A DNA stretch of 64,000 nucleotides from JBBQUP01 sp038212305 (GCA_038212305.1 JBBQUP010000003.1:1-64000), one strand, 5' to 3'. Positions 37,193 through 46,972 are shown, counted from the first letter of the stretch. Notes: generated by a model from the letters alone, not told the origin. Program-made: numbers and translations.

Positions 37193-38914
37193 ATGAAAAG
37201 AACACAAATTAATCTAATTGTAACTCTTGCTCTTGCTGTACTATTGGCAAGCTGCGCAGGGTTGGATAAAATGAAAAAAGGATCACCGGATGTGAAATAC
37301 ACCGTTACACCTGAAGTACTTGAAACACATGCCGGCAAGGTTGATGTTACAATTAAGGTGCAAATTCCTGAGAAATATTTCGATAAAAAAGTTGTTCTTG
37401 AAGCAACTCCAGTATTAGTTTATGAAGGAGGAGAAACAGCTTTTACTCCTTATCGTTTACAAGGTGAGTCAATTGAAGGAAACGACAAAGTAATTTCTTA
37501 CCTTAATGGTGGATCAATTACTTATACTGGTTCAGTTCCTTACAACGCAAACATGCGCGTTTCGGACTTAGTTGTTCGCATTAAAGCTACCAAAGGCAAA
37601 AACTCTGTGGATTTCGATCCTTACAAAATTGCAAATGGTGTTATCTCTACTTCAACTTTAGTTGCTGATTTAGGTGCTGCTGCTTCAACAGGTTTAAACC
37701 AATTCAAGCGCATTATCCCTGAAACTCAAGTAGCTGATATTTATTTCCTTATTCAACAAGCTCAATTGCGTGATGCTGAATTGAAAAAGGATGAAGTGAA
37801 AAATTTAAATGCATACATTGCTGCTGCTGATGTTGATGCAAAAAAAGAAGTTAAAGGCATTGTAGTATCAGCTTATGCATCACCAGACGGTGGTATTGAT
37901 TTGAACACCAAACTTGCTGCTGATCGCGAAAAAGTTACCAAAACCTATCTTGATAAAGAGATGAAAAAAGCAAAAATTGCTCCTAAAGCAGAAGGCTTTT
38001 TCTCATTAAAAAGTACTCCTGAAGATTGGGATGGTTTCAAAAAATTAATGGAAGCTTCAAATATTCAAGATAAAGAATTAATTCTTCGCGTTTTAAACAT
38101 GTACTCTGATCCTGAAGTTCGCGAGAAAGAGATCAAAAACATGTCTCAAACATTTAAAGTTATTGCCGAAGAGATTTTACCTAAACTTCGTCGTTCGAAA
38201 TTAATTGTTAACAGCGAACTAATTGGAAAATCAGATGACGAATTAAAAGGTGCTTTAGCTGCTGATGCTCAATCATTAGAGTTAGAAGAGTTACTTTATG
38301 TTGCTACTTTAGAGACTGATGTTGATGCTCAATTAAAAGCTTACCAAACTGCAGCTCAGAAATATCCAAGCTGCTGGAGAGCAGAAAACAACGTTGGTGT
38401 TGCTTTATATGCTAAAGGTGATATGAATGGTGCAAAAGCAGCTTTCGAAAAAGCCAATACCATTAAAGCAAACACACCTGAAGTAATGAATAACTTAGGT
38501 GTTATCGCTTTACGCAATGGTGACTATGCTAAGGCTAAAGAATATTTTGGTGCAGCTGCTGGTGCTGGTGCAGAACTTGACAGCAACTTAGGTATTATTG
38601 CTATTCACGAAGGTGATTACGAAGGTGCCATCCGTTATTTCGGTAATAGCACAAGTTGCAATGCTGGATTAGCAAAAATCCTTGCTGGAAAATACGATTC
38701 AGCTTTATCTACTTTAAATGCAAACACTCAAGAAGTAGGTTTCAAATATTACTTAAAAGCTATTGTTGGAGCTCGTACAGCTCAAAACGACATGGTTATT
38801 GATAATCTTAAAAAATCAGTTGCTTTAGATGCTAAATATAAAGCAATGGCAAAAACCGATTTGGAATTTGCTAAATTTTTCGAAGATGCTACTTTCAAAT
38901 CAATTGTTCAATAA
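37193..38914 (+). CDS. TPR lipoprotein with an OmpA-like segment
   Basis: The 573-residue protein starts with a signal ending LLASC (C21), so it is a lipoprotein. A beta-rich part (about 35-150) is followed by an OmpA-like segment (IVVSAYASPDGGIDLN, then AADREKVTKTYL, near 222-255) that may bind peptidoglycan. Tetratricopeptide repeats follow (about 395-560; ENNVGVALYAKGDMNGAKAAF, MNNLGVIALRNGDYAKAKEYF). Related lipoproteins are abundant in Bacteroidales envelopes. Codon use looks biased toward a few codons (many GCT, GCA and AAA), and the promoter region is strong, suggesting high expression. A terminator follows. Confidence 0.85.
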   Translation: MKRTQINLIVTLALAVLLASCAGLDKMKKGSPDVKYTVTPEVLETHAGKVDVTIKVQIPEKYFDKKVVLEATPVLVYEGGETAFTPYRLQGESIEGNDKVISYLNGGSITYTGSVPYNANMRVSDLVVRIKATKGKNSVDFDPYKIANGVISTSTLVADLGAAASTGLNQFKRIIPETQVADIYFLIQQAQLRDAELKKDEVKNLNAYIAAADVDAKKEVKGIVVSAYASPDGGIDLNTKLAADREKVTKTYLDKEMKKAKIAPKAEGFFSLKSTPEDWDGFKKLMEASNIQDKELILRVLNMYSDPEVREKEIKNMSQTFKVIAEEILPKLRRSKLIVNSELIGKSDDELKGALAADAQSLELEELLYVATLETDVDAQLKAYQTAAQKYPSCWRAENNVGVALYAKGDMNGAKAAFEKANTIKANTPEVMNNLGVIALRNGDYAKAKEYFGAAAGAGAELDSNLGIIAIHEGDYEGAIRYFGNSTSCNAGLAKILAGKYDSALSTLNANTQEVGFKYYLKAIVGARTAQNDMVIDNLKKSVALDAKYKAMAKTDLEFAKFFEDATFKSIVQ

Positions 38915-38930
38915 TTGATTAGTCATAATA

Positions 38931-38962
38931 AAAAAAGCAGCCAACAGGCTGCTTTTTTTTTG
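38931..38962 (+). terminator. Intrinsic terminator of the TPR lipoprotein gene
   Basis: GCAGCC (38937-38942) pairs with GGCTGC (38947-38952) around AACA, extended by A/T pairs and followed by nine T. A-runs on the left could make it bidirectional. Confidence 0.92.
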
Positions 38963-39152
38963 TCCTTACTTTTTACTGATCTAATGTTTTGGTAATTTAC
39001 ACTCCATTCTTCAATCAAATATAGATAAGAAACGAGCCATGATTAACCTTTAAACACACAGAATGATGATAACGACATCAATCGACTTAGATAAGTCCTG
39101 TAAATCAGTCTAATGTCTTGATAATTAAATCTTGATACTAAATTATAAGCAT

Positions 39153-40076
39153 ATGAAATACTTAAGTAATATATTAATTGTCATCCTCTTTATTACTTTC
39201 TCATGCCAAGTAAATTCATCAAAAAAGAGCAATTCAAGTATCATCAATAAGAATATCGAATCAAATAAAACAGCCACTACATGTTCTAAAAGTGATTCTT
39301 TACTATTTGAGAAAATAATAAATTTAAGTCAACAACGCAATTGGCAAAACGAAACCATATCACAAATAATAATAAAAGTAGGTTCTGAGTTTATTGGATT
39401 TCCATATATCGCATCAACACTTGATACCAATAATTCAGAAGAAAAACTTGTAATGAATTTAGGTGAAGTCGATTGCACAACATTTGTTGAATATGTGAGT
39501 GCCATTTCGATTTGCATAAAACAAAATAAAACTACATTATCCGATTTTCAAAGCCAATTAATTTATCTAAGGTATCGAAGCGGATCAATTGATGGATATG
39601 GTTCAAGACTTCATTATTTTACCGACTGGTTACTCGAAAATCAAAAAAAGGGAATGATTGATATTGTAAGTAATAAAATAGGAACTATTCCATATGAAAA
39701 AAAGATTAACTTCATGTCAACTCATCCTCAGTTTTATAAACAACTCAGTGACACAACAATATTAAATAAGATAAAAGCCAGTGAAATAAACCTATCAAAT
39801 CAGAAACTAAAACTAATTAGTAAATCAGATATCAATACCGTAGAATCACAAATTCAGGATGGAGATATTATTGCTTTTGCCACTTCTATCGAAGGACTCG
39901 ATGTAACCCATGTTGCTTTTACAGTTCGTAAAAATGGCCTTTTATGTATTTTGCATGCGTCACTTAATGCAAAAAAAGTGGTTTTTTCGTCAATATCCTT
40001 AACCGAATATTTATCGAATCAACCTAAAACAATAGGCATATTTGTAGGAAGAATTAAAAACACAGCTACGCAATAA
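39153..40076 (+). CDS. DUF1460 amidase-like lipoprotein
   Basis: This 307-residue protein belongs to the DUF1460 family, NlpC/P60-like enzymes thought to act on peptidoglycan. The core GEVDCTTFVEYVSAI places the likely nucleophile at C108. FIGFPYIASTLD before it and VTHVAFTVRKNGLLCILHAS near the C-terminus (with the likely histidine) fit the family. The ATG at 39153 gives MKYLSNILIVILFITFSCQ, a lipoprotein signal; a TTG at 39132 would add seven residues. It starts a run of envelope genes. Confidence 0.87.
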   Translation: MKYLSNILIVILFITFSCQVNSSKKSNSSIINKNIESNKTATTCSKSDSLLFEKIINLSQQRNWQNETISQIIIKVGSEFIGFPYIASTLDTNNSEEKLVMNLGEVDCTTFVEYVSAISICIKQNKTTLSDFQSQLIYLRYRSGSIDGYGSRLHYFTDWLLENQKKGMIDIVSNKIGTIPYEKKINFMSTHPQFYKQLSDTTILNKIKASEINLSNQKLKLISKSDINTVESQIQDGDIIAFATSIEGLDVTHVAFTVRKNGLLCILHASLNAKKVVFSSISLTEYLSNQPKTIGIFVGRIKNTATQ

Positions 40077-40081
40077 ATTTA

Positions 40082-40089
40082 TACATTTG
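40082..40089 (+). promoter_or_regulatory. Putative -7 element for the 40120 gene
   Basis: TACATTTG matches TAnnTTTG and is followed by CATCAA. It is 30 bases before the GTG start. Confidence 0.4.
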
Positions 40090-40119
40090 CATCAATAGTT
40101 CATTCAAAAATTAGTTATT

Positions 40120-41271
40120 GTGAACAGATATGTAATCGTTACACTCATCAGCTTATTAAGTCTATCTGGTTGTGCTAAACACCAGGATACTATTTCGTTA
40201 ATAGTTGACTTAGCTCAAGCTCCTGAAAATGCAAAACTTATTTTAATTGATTTGAATGGTTCGGGTAAATCGACCATTGACACTTCAATTCAAGTATCCA
40301 ATGGATCATATATTTTTAAACGACCAATAACTCGAACCGGTTTTTACCAAATATCTTTTTCTAATGGAGAAAAAATAGTCACAGTACTAACATCAGGTGA
40401 AACAACTTCGCTAAAAGGAGTTTGGGGTAAAATAACCACAACAGCCATATTTTATAACAATATAGCTTCGGTTAACATTCAAAAATCAGAACAACTTAAA
40501 ACTGATTTTACCACTGAATTAAAAAAACTGCAAAAACAATTAACCGATACAATTAACCCTATTCCTAACCAACTTTTAAAAGATTCACTCATCAGGTACG
40601 TTGATACATTAGAGATGTGCACAGCATTAAAGCTAAAAACCTTAATTGAACAAAACCGAAATCTTGCCAATTTGCCAATTATTCTACAAAAATCAGGTAA
40701 TAGCACCTTTTTATCTCCACAAAAACATCGCCAGCTATTTATTGAAACAGATACTTTCTTAATTAACCATTATGCTGGATTAAAACCAGTTATTGATTTT
40801 CATCATCAGCTCGACTCCACATTTAATAAAATAGATAGCACATTATATGGTCAGATAGGATCGGAATTTCCACAATTAGACGCTCGTTCTCCGTGGGGAA
40901 AATCATTATCTCCCGAAATTTTTAAAAACAAACCCGTATTATATATTTTTTGGTCAGCAACAGATGCAAGATGCATTAAAGAATTACCTTCATACTCAAC
41001 TTTTTGGAACAAATACAAAAAACTTGGTCTTCAAACAGTTATGGTAAATTTTAGTGCAAATGGAACTGATTGGGAAAAAACGATAACAAAGTATAAATTA
41101 GCGTGTTGGCACTTAAGCGATTTAAAAGGAGAACAGTCTCCAATTTTGAAACAATTAGGAATTAGATCGTTACCTGCTATTTATATTGTTAATAAACAAG
41201 GAATTATTATTGAGAAAAACTGTTGGGGAAACATTCTCTCTGAAACTATTGAATCAATAATTAAAAAATAA
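40120..41271 (+). CDS. DUF4369/thioredoxin-like lipoprotein with a degenerate active site
   Basis: This 383-residue protein has a lipobox (LSLSGC, C18), a DUF4369-like beta domain (about 23-120), a helical middle and a thioredoxin fold (about 255-383). In TlpA/ResA-type relatives the fold carries W-C-x-x-C; here the site reads FWSATDARC, so only the second cysteine (C285) remains. It probably does not act as a dithiol oxidoreductase. The start is GTG. The next gene has the same layout and may be an ancient tandem duplicate. Confidence 0.82.
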   Translation: MNRYVIVTLISLLSLSGCAKHQDTISLIVDLAQAPENAKLILIDLNGSGKSTIDTSIQVSNGSYIFKRPITRTGFYQISFSNGEKIVTVLTSGETTSLKGVWGKITTTAIFYNNIASVNIQKSEQLKTDFTTELKKLQKQLTDTINPIPNQLLKDSLIRYVDTLEMCTALKLKTLIEQNRNLANLPIILQKSGNSTFLSPQKHRQLFIETDTFLINHYAGLKPVIDFHHQLDSTFNKIDSTLYGQIGSEFPQLDARSPWGKSLSPEIFKNKPVLYIFWSATDARCIKELPSYSTFWNKYKKLGLQTVMVNFSANGTDWEKTITKYKLACWHLSDLKGEQSPILKQLGIRSLPAIYIVNKQGIIIEKNCWGNILSETIESIIKK

Positions 41272-41341
41272 TTCTAATTTTGAAATAGATATTCATTTGC
41301 AAAAGCGAACTCTATTGTTCCTTTATAACAAACCATTTTAT

Positions 41342-42508
41342 ATGAAATATGTTGCTGTATTGTTAAGTTCTTTATTTATAATTGGATGTACTTTTAATAA
41401 ACATTATAAAATTTCAGGTTCTATTGAAAATGGGAAAAACAAAACCTTATTTTTAGAAAGAATGGATATTGGCAGAAATGTACTTCTGGATTCTGCGAAA
41501 TTAGATAATTCGGGAAAGTTTAATTTTAAAGGCGGCGAATTAACAGAACCTACATTTTTTAGATTAAAATTAGGTGAATCGAATTTTATAACTCTACTAG
41601 CCGACTCAACTGAAAAACTTGAAGTTACTGCTGATGCAAATAATATGGAAATTACTTACATTGTAAAAAACTCTGTAGGCTCAAGCTATGTTAAAATAAT
41701 TAATCGCAAATACAAAAACACAAAAACAGAACTTGATAGCTTACGAACGCTATATGCCATTATTCCTAAAACAGATGTAATAAAAAAAGCGCAAATCGAG
41801 CAAGACTATAGCCAAGTATTAAATTCACACAAAAATTTTGTAGGTAATTTTGTAATGGACAATCCTCGTTCATTTGCTGGTTATTATGCTCTTTTCCAAG
41901 ACTTGAATAACTCAGGTCCGATTATGGATGTGTTAGATAAAAAAGATCAAATTTACTTTGCAACTCTAGCAACAAGTTTAAATCTATTTTATCCTGAGTC
42001 GGAACGGGTAAAGCACTTATATAACTATGTTTTAGGAGCTAAAAATATGCAACAACAAAATAAGCTAAACGAACTGCTATTATCTTCGGCAAATGAAGTA
42101 AACAATCCCGAATTAACGTTAAAAACTCCTGAAGGGAAAGAAATTAAACTTTCATCACTTAAAGGCAAATTAGTCTTACTCTCGTTTTGGGCATCTACAG
42201 ATGTTAAATCAAGAACTGAAAATAAAACCATTAAACGTGTTTACGATAAATACAAATCAAGAGGATTTGAAGTATATCAGGTTTCACTGGATGGAAGTAA
42301 AGTTTTATGGGAGAGTGCAATTGAACAAGACCAGTGCACATGGATAAATGTGAGCGACCTAAATGCTGAAAACTCTTATGCTGCCAAACTTTACAATGTT
42401 AAGGAACTTCCTACTAATTTTATTATAAGCCCCAAAGGTGAAATTATTGGTAAAAATTTGTTTGGTAATCGCCTTGAAGAGAAAATTGCTGAACAAGTTA
42501 AACAGTAG
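41342..42508 (+). CDS. DUF4369/thioredoxin-like lipoprotein lacking both active-site cysteines
   Basis: The 388-residue protein has the same order as its upstream neighbour: lipobox FIIGC, DUF4369-like domain (about 22-115; ISGSIENGKNKTLFLERMD) and a C-terminal thioredoxin fold. The site reads FWASTDVKSRTENK near 282-295 where an active protein would have W-C-x-x-C, so no cysteine is left. ELPTNFIISPKGEIIGKN conserves the cis-proline region, so the fold is probably intact. The ATG at 41342 was chosen because it puts the signal sequence first; a TTG at 41297 is the alternative. Confidence 0.83.
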   Translation: MKYVAVLLSSLFIIGCTFNKHYKISGSIENGKNKTLFLERMDIGRNVLLDSAKLDNSGKFNFKGGELTEPTFFRLKLGESNFITLLADSTEKLEVTADANNMEITYIVKNSVGSSYVKIINRKYKNTKTELDSLRTLYAIIPKTDVIKKAQIEQDYSQVLNSHKNFVGNFVMDNPRSFAGYYALFQDLNNSGPIMDVLDKKDQIYFATLATSLNLFYPESERVKHLYNYVLGAKNMQQQNKLNELLLSSANEVNNPELTLKTPEGKEIKLSSLKGKLVLLSFWASTDVKSRTENKTIKRVYDKYKSRGFEVYQVSLDGSKVLWESAIEQDQCTWINVSDLNAENSYAAKLYNVKELPTNFIISPKGEIIGKNLFGNRLEEKIAEQVKQ

Positions 42509-42605
42509 AGGAGCTAAAAATAAAAAAAGCCGTGATCATTCCCTGCTTTTTTTATATCTTTTAAGATAAAAATAGTGTTATAAAACATGGTTATAAAAAA
42601 AACGG

Positions 42606-42613
42606 TATCTTTG
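42606..42613 (+). promoter_or_regulatory. Putative -7 element for the lpxH-like gene
   Basis: TATCTTTG matches TAnnTTTG and is followed by CACTTGC, 40 bases before the TTG start at 42654. Confidence 0.45.
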
Positions 42614-42653
42614 CACTTGCAAAAAACGAAGAAAATAACCAGTATTAAAGACT

Positions 42654-43409
42654 TTGCAAAACGGTAAAAAAATATACTTTGCTTCCGATGTTCATTTAGG
42701 TGCGCCTTCGATATCGAATGCTAAACAGCATGAACGAACATTTGTCTCTTGGCTTGATTCAATAAGTGAAACAGCCGAAGCAATTTATCTTTTAGGCGAT
42801 ATTTTCGACTTTTGGTTTGAGTATAAAAAAGTAGTACCAAGAGGATATACTCGTCTTTTAGGAAAATTGTCGGAGTTAACCGATAAAGGTATTCCCATTC
42901 ATTTTTTCACTGGAAATCACGATATATGGGTATTTGATTATCTCCCCAAAGAAACTGGAGTTCAAGTTCACCACAAACCGCTTGAACTAAACTTTGATGG
43001 AAAACTTTTTTATTTAGCTCATGGTGACGGATTAGGTTCCTATGACAAAAAATTTAATCTCCTAAAAATCCTCTTCACTAACAAATTAGCTCAATGGGTT
43101 TTTTCACACATACATCCTAATTGGGGAATAGGATTAGCCACCTTTTGGTCGGGCAAAAGCCGCGAAAAAAATCTTGTAAAATATGGCTCAGTCTATCTAG
43201 GAGACCAAAAAGAATGGTTAGTATTATACTCTAAAGAATATCTAAAACATAAGCATATCGATTATTTTATATATGGGCATCGACACATTGCATTAGATTT
43301 GAACTTAAATACAAAAAGCAGGTTGATTTACTTAGGCGATTGGGTTAATCTATTTACCTATGGTGTTTGGGATGGCCTAAATTTTAAACTTGAATATTAC
43401 AAATCGTAA
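42654..43409 (+). CDS. lpxH: UDP-2,3-diacylglucosamine diphosphatase-like metallophosphatase
   Basis: LpxH splits UDP-2,3-diacylglucosamine to lipid X in lipid A synthesis. This 251-residue protein has all the metal motifs of the family in order: DVHLG (about 12-16), GDIFDFW (47-53), GNHD near 87, HGDG near 123 and GHRH near 203. The start is TTG at 42654; no ATG lies in frame between the preceding stop and the conserved KKIYFASDVHLG. It is 16 bases before the fabH-like gene, so both are likely made from one message. Confidence 0.88.
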   Translation: MQNGKKIYFASDVHLGAPSISNAKQHERTFVSWLDSISETAEAIYLLGDIFDFWFEYKKVVPRGYTRLLGKLSELTDKGIPIHFFTGNHDIWVFDYLPKETGVQVHHKPLELNFDGKLFYLAHGDGLGSYDKKFNLLKILFTNKLAQWVFSHIHPNWGIGLATFWSGKSREKNLVKYGSVYLGDQKEWLVLYSKEYLKHKHIDYFIYGHRHIALDLNLNTKSRLIYLGDWVNLFTYGVWDGLNFKLEYYKS

Positions 43410-43425
43410 ATTTTGATATAGGAAC

Positions 43426-44514
43426 ATGGAGTTGAATGCACAAATTTATGCAGTAGCCACTGGAACAGGAAGTTACTTGCCTCCTATCGTGGTGAAAAAC
43501 AGCGCTTTTGCCAACAATATTTTCATGAATGAAGATGGATCATTAATTGATGTTCCTGGAAACGAAATTATTGAAAAGTTTGAGCAAATCACAGATATTC
43601 GTGAACGAAGATGCGCTGAGGACAAATATGTGACTAGCGATATTGCCACATTTGCAGGAAAAGAAGCACTAAATTCTGCAGGTTTTGATCCTGAAAAACT
43701 TGATTATATTATTGTTGCTCATAATGTTGGAGATATAAAACATGGAACAACCTATCCTGATATTCTTCCTACCATTTCGTCGCGAGTAAAATATAAACTA
43801 GGAATTCAAAATCCGAAAACAATAGCTTACGACATTACATTCGGCTGCCCAGGATGGACGCAAGCAGTTATTCAAGCCAATTATTACATCAAGTCGGGCG
43901 ATGCTAAAGCTGTATTAGTTATTGGTGCGGATACATTAAGCCGAATTATGGATCCCAATGATCGTGATGCCATGCTTTTTGCGGATGGTGCAGGTGCGGC
44001 TCTTTTCGAAGCCAAAATAAGTACTCAGCCTGTAGGTGTCTTAAAACATGTGGCACGCACCGATGCCATGGAACACATTGATTTACTTAAAATGGATAAA
44101 GCTTTTGATCCTAAATTACACGATCAAAACCCATTCCTTAAAATGAATGGTCGAGGGGTTTACAATTACGCATTAACCTATGTACCCCTATTAGCAAAAG
44201 AGTGTTTAGATTTAAACGGACTCCATTTGAAAGATGTAAAAAAAGTACTTATACATCAAGCAAATGCTAAAATGGATGAAGCCATATTAAAAAGACTGTT
44301 TAGACTTTACAATATAAAAGAGGCCGATTTATCGGTTATGCCAATGACTATTGCAACCTTAGGCAATAGTAGCGTTGCCACTGTTCCAACGCTTTTTGAC
44401 TTGGTAGTAAAAGGTCAGATGGAAGGTCATGAACTTCATTCGAACGACTATGTTATGATGACTTCCGTTGGAGCAGGAATGAATATAAACGCATTCATGT
44501 ATAAAATGCCATAA
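43426..44514 (+). CDS. 3-oxoacyl-ACP synthase III-family protein
   Basis: The 362-residue thiolase-fold enzyme belongs to the FabH family, which condenses acyl-CoA with malonyl-ACP. The nucleophile is C141 in TFGCPGWTQ, and the catalytic His and Asn are in LIHQANAKMDEAIL and TLGNSSVAT. It is longer than typical FabH (about 320) with an N-terminal insert (IFMNEDGSLIDVPGNEI, about 32-48). It could therefore be a specialised ketoacyl synthase rather than the housekeeping enzyme. Translated just after the lpxH-like gene. Confidence 0.87.
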   Translation: MELNAQIYAVATGTGSYLPPIVVKNSAFANNIFMNEDGSLIDVPGNEIIEKFEQITDIRERRCAEDKYVTSDIATFAGKEALNSAGFDPEKLDYIIVAHNVGDIKHGTTYPDILPTISSRVKYKLGIQNPKTIAYDITFGCPGWTQAVIQANYYIKSGDAKAVLVIGADTLSRIMDPNDRDAMLFADGAGAALFEAKISTQPVGVLKHVARTDAMEHIDLLKMDKAFDPKLHDQNPFLKMNGRGVYNYALTYVPLLAKECLDLNGLHLKDVKKVLIHQANAKMDEAILKRLFRLYNIKEADLSVMPMTIATLGNSSVATVPTLFDLVVKGQMEGHELHSNDYVMMTSVGAGMNINAFMYKMP

Positions 44515-44580
44515 CTTATAAAAGCTGTTTAAACTTTATAGAAGTATAAATTTTTAGATTACAGAAAGATAGAGAAGATG

Positions 44581-44680
44581 AAAATAGAATGTTCATAATG
44601 CGGAATTATCTAAAATATCTTATTTATCTGTTTAATATCTATTATTCATATCTCTGTATTCATTTAAATTAAATATAAAC
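44581..44680 (+). repeat. Dispersed intergenic repeat family B, copy 2
   Basis: It matches 33478-33590 in blocks: AATAGAATGTTC, TAATATCTATT, ATATCTCTGTATTCATT and AAATTAAATATAAAC. Both copies lie upstream of a promoter of a plus-strand gene. Non-coding. Confidence 0.65.
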
Positions 44681-44738
44681 AGTTACAATCTATATTCATA
44701 TGATATTAAAAGGATTTTCAAGGATAATTAAAAAACTG

Positions 44739-44746
44739 TATTTTTG
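44739..44746 (+). promoter_or_regulatory. Putative -7 element for tkt
   Basis: TATTTTTG matches TAnnTTTG, followed by CACC, 92 bases upstream of the tkt ATG. Confidence 0.4.
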
Positions 44747-44838
44747 CACCAAATTAATAGGAAACTGAATTGCTGCTGTGATTTCGGGGTTTTCTTGAAA
44801 TTAAATTTTTTTACCAAACGAATTAATCAATTATTGTC

Positions 44839-46866
44839 ATGGACAACAAAATTTTACAAAAAACAGCCGATAACATTCGAATATTGTCAGCATCGATGGT
44901 CGAAAAAGCAAAATCAGGACATCCTGGAGGCGCAATGGGTGGAGCCGATTTTATGAGTGTGCTCTTCACTGAGTTTCTAAATTACGATCCAAACGATCGA
45001 ACATGGTTTAACCGTGATCGCTTCTTTCTTGATCCAGGTCATATGTCTCCCATGTTATATGCAACACTTTCACTAACAGGCGCTTACTCGATGGATGAGT
45101 TGAAGAACTTCCGTCAGTGGAATAGTCCAACTCCTGGTCATCCCGAGGTTGATTTTGCACGCGGGGTGGAAAATACGTCAGGTCCGTTGGGTCAAGGACA
45201 CACTATGGCAGTTGGAGCAGCGATTACCGAACGTTTTTTAACATCACGTTTTGGAGATTGGATGAGCCATACTATATATACTTTTATCTCTGATGGAGGT
45301 GTGCAAGAAGAAATTTCTCAAGGAGCAGGTCGTATCGCTGGATATTTAGGTTTATCCAACTTAATAATGTTTTATGATTCAAACGACATTCAGCTATCAA
45401 CCAAAACTAACGCTGTTACAATAGAAGATACAGCAAAAAAATATGAAAGTTGGGGATGGGCAACCATGACCATCGATGGTAACAATCCTGAAGAGATCAG
45501 AAAAGCATTAAAAGCAGCTCAGACTGAAACTGAAAAGCCATTTTTGATTATTGGTAAAACAATAATGGGAAAAGGGGCTGTAAAAGCTGATGGAACAAGC
45601 TTCGAGCGTATGGTTGCTACTCATGGTATGCCATTGGGCGAAGCAGGTGCGTCATTCGAAAAATCTATTGCTAACTTAGGTGGAAACCCTGAAAATCCAT
45701 TTGTAATCTTCCCCGAAGTAGCAGAATTATTTGCATCTGTAGCGAAAGAAAAAACTCAAGCAGTTCAAGCTAAAAAAGCAGAACAACAAAAATGGGAACA
45801 AGCCAATCCTGAATTAGCCGCGAAACTAAAAGTATTTACCTCAGGTGCTGCACCTAAATTTGATTTTTCAGCAATAAAGCAACCAGCAAATAGCGCAACT
45901 CGATCAGCATCATCAACTGTATTAGCTGCCTTTGCAGGCACTGTTGAAAACATGATTGTTATGTCGGCCGATTTGGCTAACTCAGATAAAACAGATGGTT
46001 TCTTAAAAAAGACCACCGCCTTTTCAAAAGAAGATTTCTCAGGATCGTTTTTACAAGCTGGTGTTTCCGAATTAACCATGGCTGCAATTGCCAACGGTAT
46101 GGCTCTACACGGTGGAGTAATTCCAGTTTGTGCAACCTTCTTTGTATTCAGCGATTACATGAAACCAGCCTTACGCATGGCTGCCTTAATGGAGTTACCT
46201 GTAAAATATGTTTGGACACACGATGCATTTAGAGTAGGCGAAGATGGTCCAACACATCAGCCAATTGAACATGAAGCTCAATTAAGATTGATGGAAAAGC
46301 TAAAAAACCACAAAGGTCACAATAGTACTTTAGTACTTCGTCCGGCAGATGCTGAGGAGACTACCGTAGCATGGGAAATAGCATTAAACAATACCTCAAC
46401 GCCTACGGCACTAATACTTTCGCGCCAAAATATTACCAATTTACCCAACAATAATTATACATTAGCATTAGCATGTAAAAAAGGAGCTTACATTGTAGAA
46501 AAAGCAAACGGTAAACCTGATGTTATTTTACTAGCAAGTGGTTCCGAGGTAAGCACCCTAATCGAAGGTGCGGCTAAACTAAAAACAGAAAAAGGTTTAA
46601 AAGTACAAGTTGTATCTGTCATATCAGAAGGTTTATTTCGAAATCAACCAAGTGCTTACCAAACCGAAGTTATTCCTCAAGGAATTCCTGTATTTGGCTT
46701 AACCGCTGGCTTACCTGTAACTTTAGAAGGTTTAGTTGGTTCGCATGGTAAAGTGTGGGGATTAGACCATTTTGGATTCTCAGCTCCAGCTAAAAAGCTT
46801 GATGAAGAATTTGGATTTACTGCTCAAAATGTATTTAATCAAGTAGTTGAATTACTCAAAAAATAA
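44839..46866 (+). CDS. tkt: Transketolase
   Basis: Transketolase transfers two-carbon units in the pentose phosphate pathway. The 675-residue protein is full length. Seen are SGHPGGAMGGADFMSVLF (about 26-43), the TPP-binding FISDGGVQEEISQGAGRIAG followed by NLIMFYDSND, GPTHQPIEHEAQLRLM in the second domain and the C-terminal region with LPVTLEGLVGSHG. It has its own promoter-like box and a terminator. Confidence 0.97.
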   Translation: MDNKILQKTADNIRILSASMVEKAKSGHPGGAMGGADFMSVLFTEFLNYDPNDRTWFNRDRFFLDPGHMSPMLYATLSLTGAYSMDELKNFRQWNSPTPGHPEVDFARGVENTSGPLGQGHTMAVGAAITERFLTSRFGDWMSHTIYTFISDGGVQEEISQGAGRIAGYLGLSNLIMFYDSNDIQLSTKTNAVTIEDTAKKYESWGWATMTIDGNNPEEIRKALKAAQTETEKPFLIIGKTIMGKGAVKADGTSFERMVATHGMPLGEAGASFEKSIANLGGNPENPFVIFPEVAELFASVAKEKTQAVQAKKAEQQKWEQANPELAAKLKVFTSGAAPKFDFSAIKQPANSATRSASSTVLAAFAGTVENMIVMSADLANSDKTDGFLKKTTAFSKEDFSGSFLQAGVSELTMAAIANGMALHGGVIPVCATFFVFSDYMKPALRMAALMELPVKYVWTHDAFRVGEDGPTHQPIEHEAQLRLMEKLKNHKGHNSTLVLRPADAEETTVAWEIALNNTSTPTALILSRQNITNLPNNNYTLALACKKGAYIVEKANGKPDVILLASGSEVSTLIEGAAKLKTEKGLKVQVVSVISEGLFRNQPSAYQTEVIPQGIPVFGLTAGLPVTLEGLVGSHGKVWGLDHFGFSAPAKKLDEEFGFTAQNVFNQVVELLKK

Positions 46867-46881
46867 AATAAAATATACTTA

Positions 46882-46910
46882 TAAAAAAGCTCCATATGGG
46901 GCTTTTTTTG
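46882..46910 (+). terminator. Intrinsic terminator of tkt
   Basis: AAAAAAGCTCC and GGGGCTTTTTTT pair around ATAT. The A-run and T-run make it potentially bidirectional. Confidence 0.85.
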
Positions 46911-46929
46911 TTTATGATAACGCCGAATT

Positions 46930-46972
46930 ATACTAAAAAAGAGAGCGGCACAATAAAAAATTTGTGCCGCTC
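46930..46972 (-). terminator. Strong hairpin, terminator-like on the minus strand
   Basis: GAGCGGCACAA (46943-46953) pairs perfectly with TTGTGCCGCTC (46962-46972). Reading the minus strand, the stem is followed by TCTTTTTTAG. On plus it is followed by CCGG, so it is oriented to stop minus-strand transcription, yet no minus gene ends here. Confidence 0.6.

Larger units (their letters stand above)
44515..44838. other. Intergenic region with family B repeat copy 2 and the tkt promoter
   Basis: These 324 bases contain family B copy 2 (44581-44680) and a -7 box (44739-44746). No gene is seen. Confidence 0.65.

Noticed and set aside
42519..42552. A-run GC ... GC T-run after the second DUF4369 gene as a terminator
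   Set aside because: The complementary arms are only A/T plus two G-C pairs around a 14-base loop; too weak to list as a feature.
45765..46094. Minus-strand frame of 109 codons opposite tkt
   Set aside because: It lies wholly inside transketolase and its alanine-rich sequence mirrors the coding bias of the other strand.
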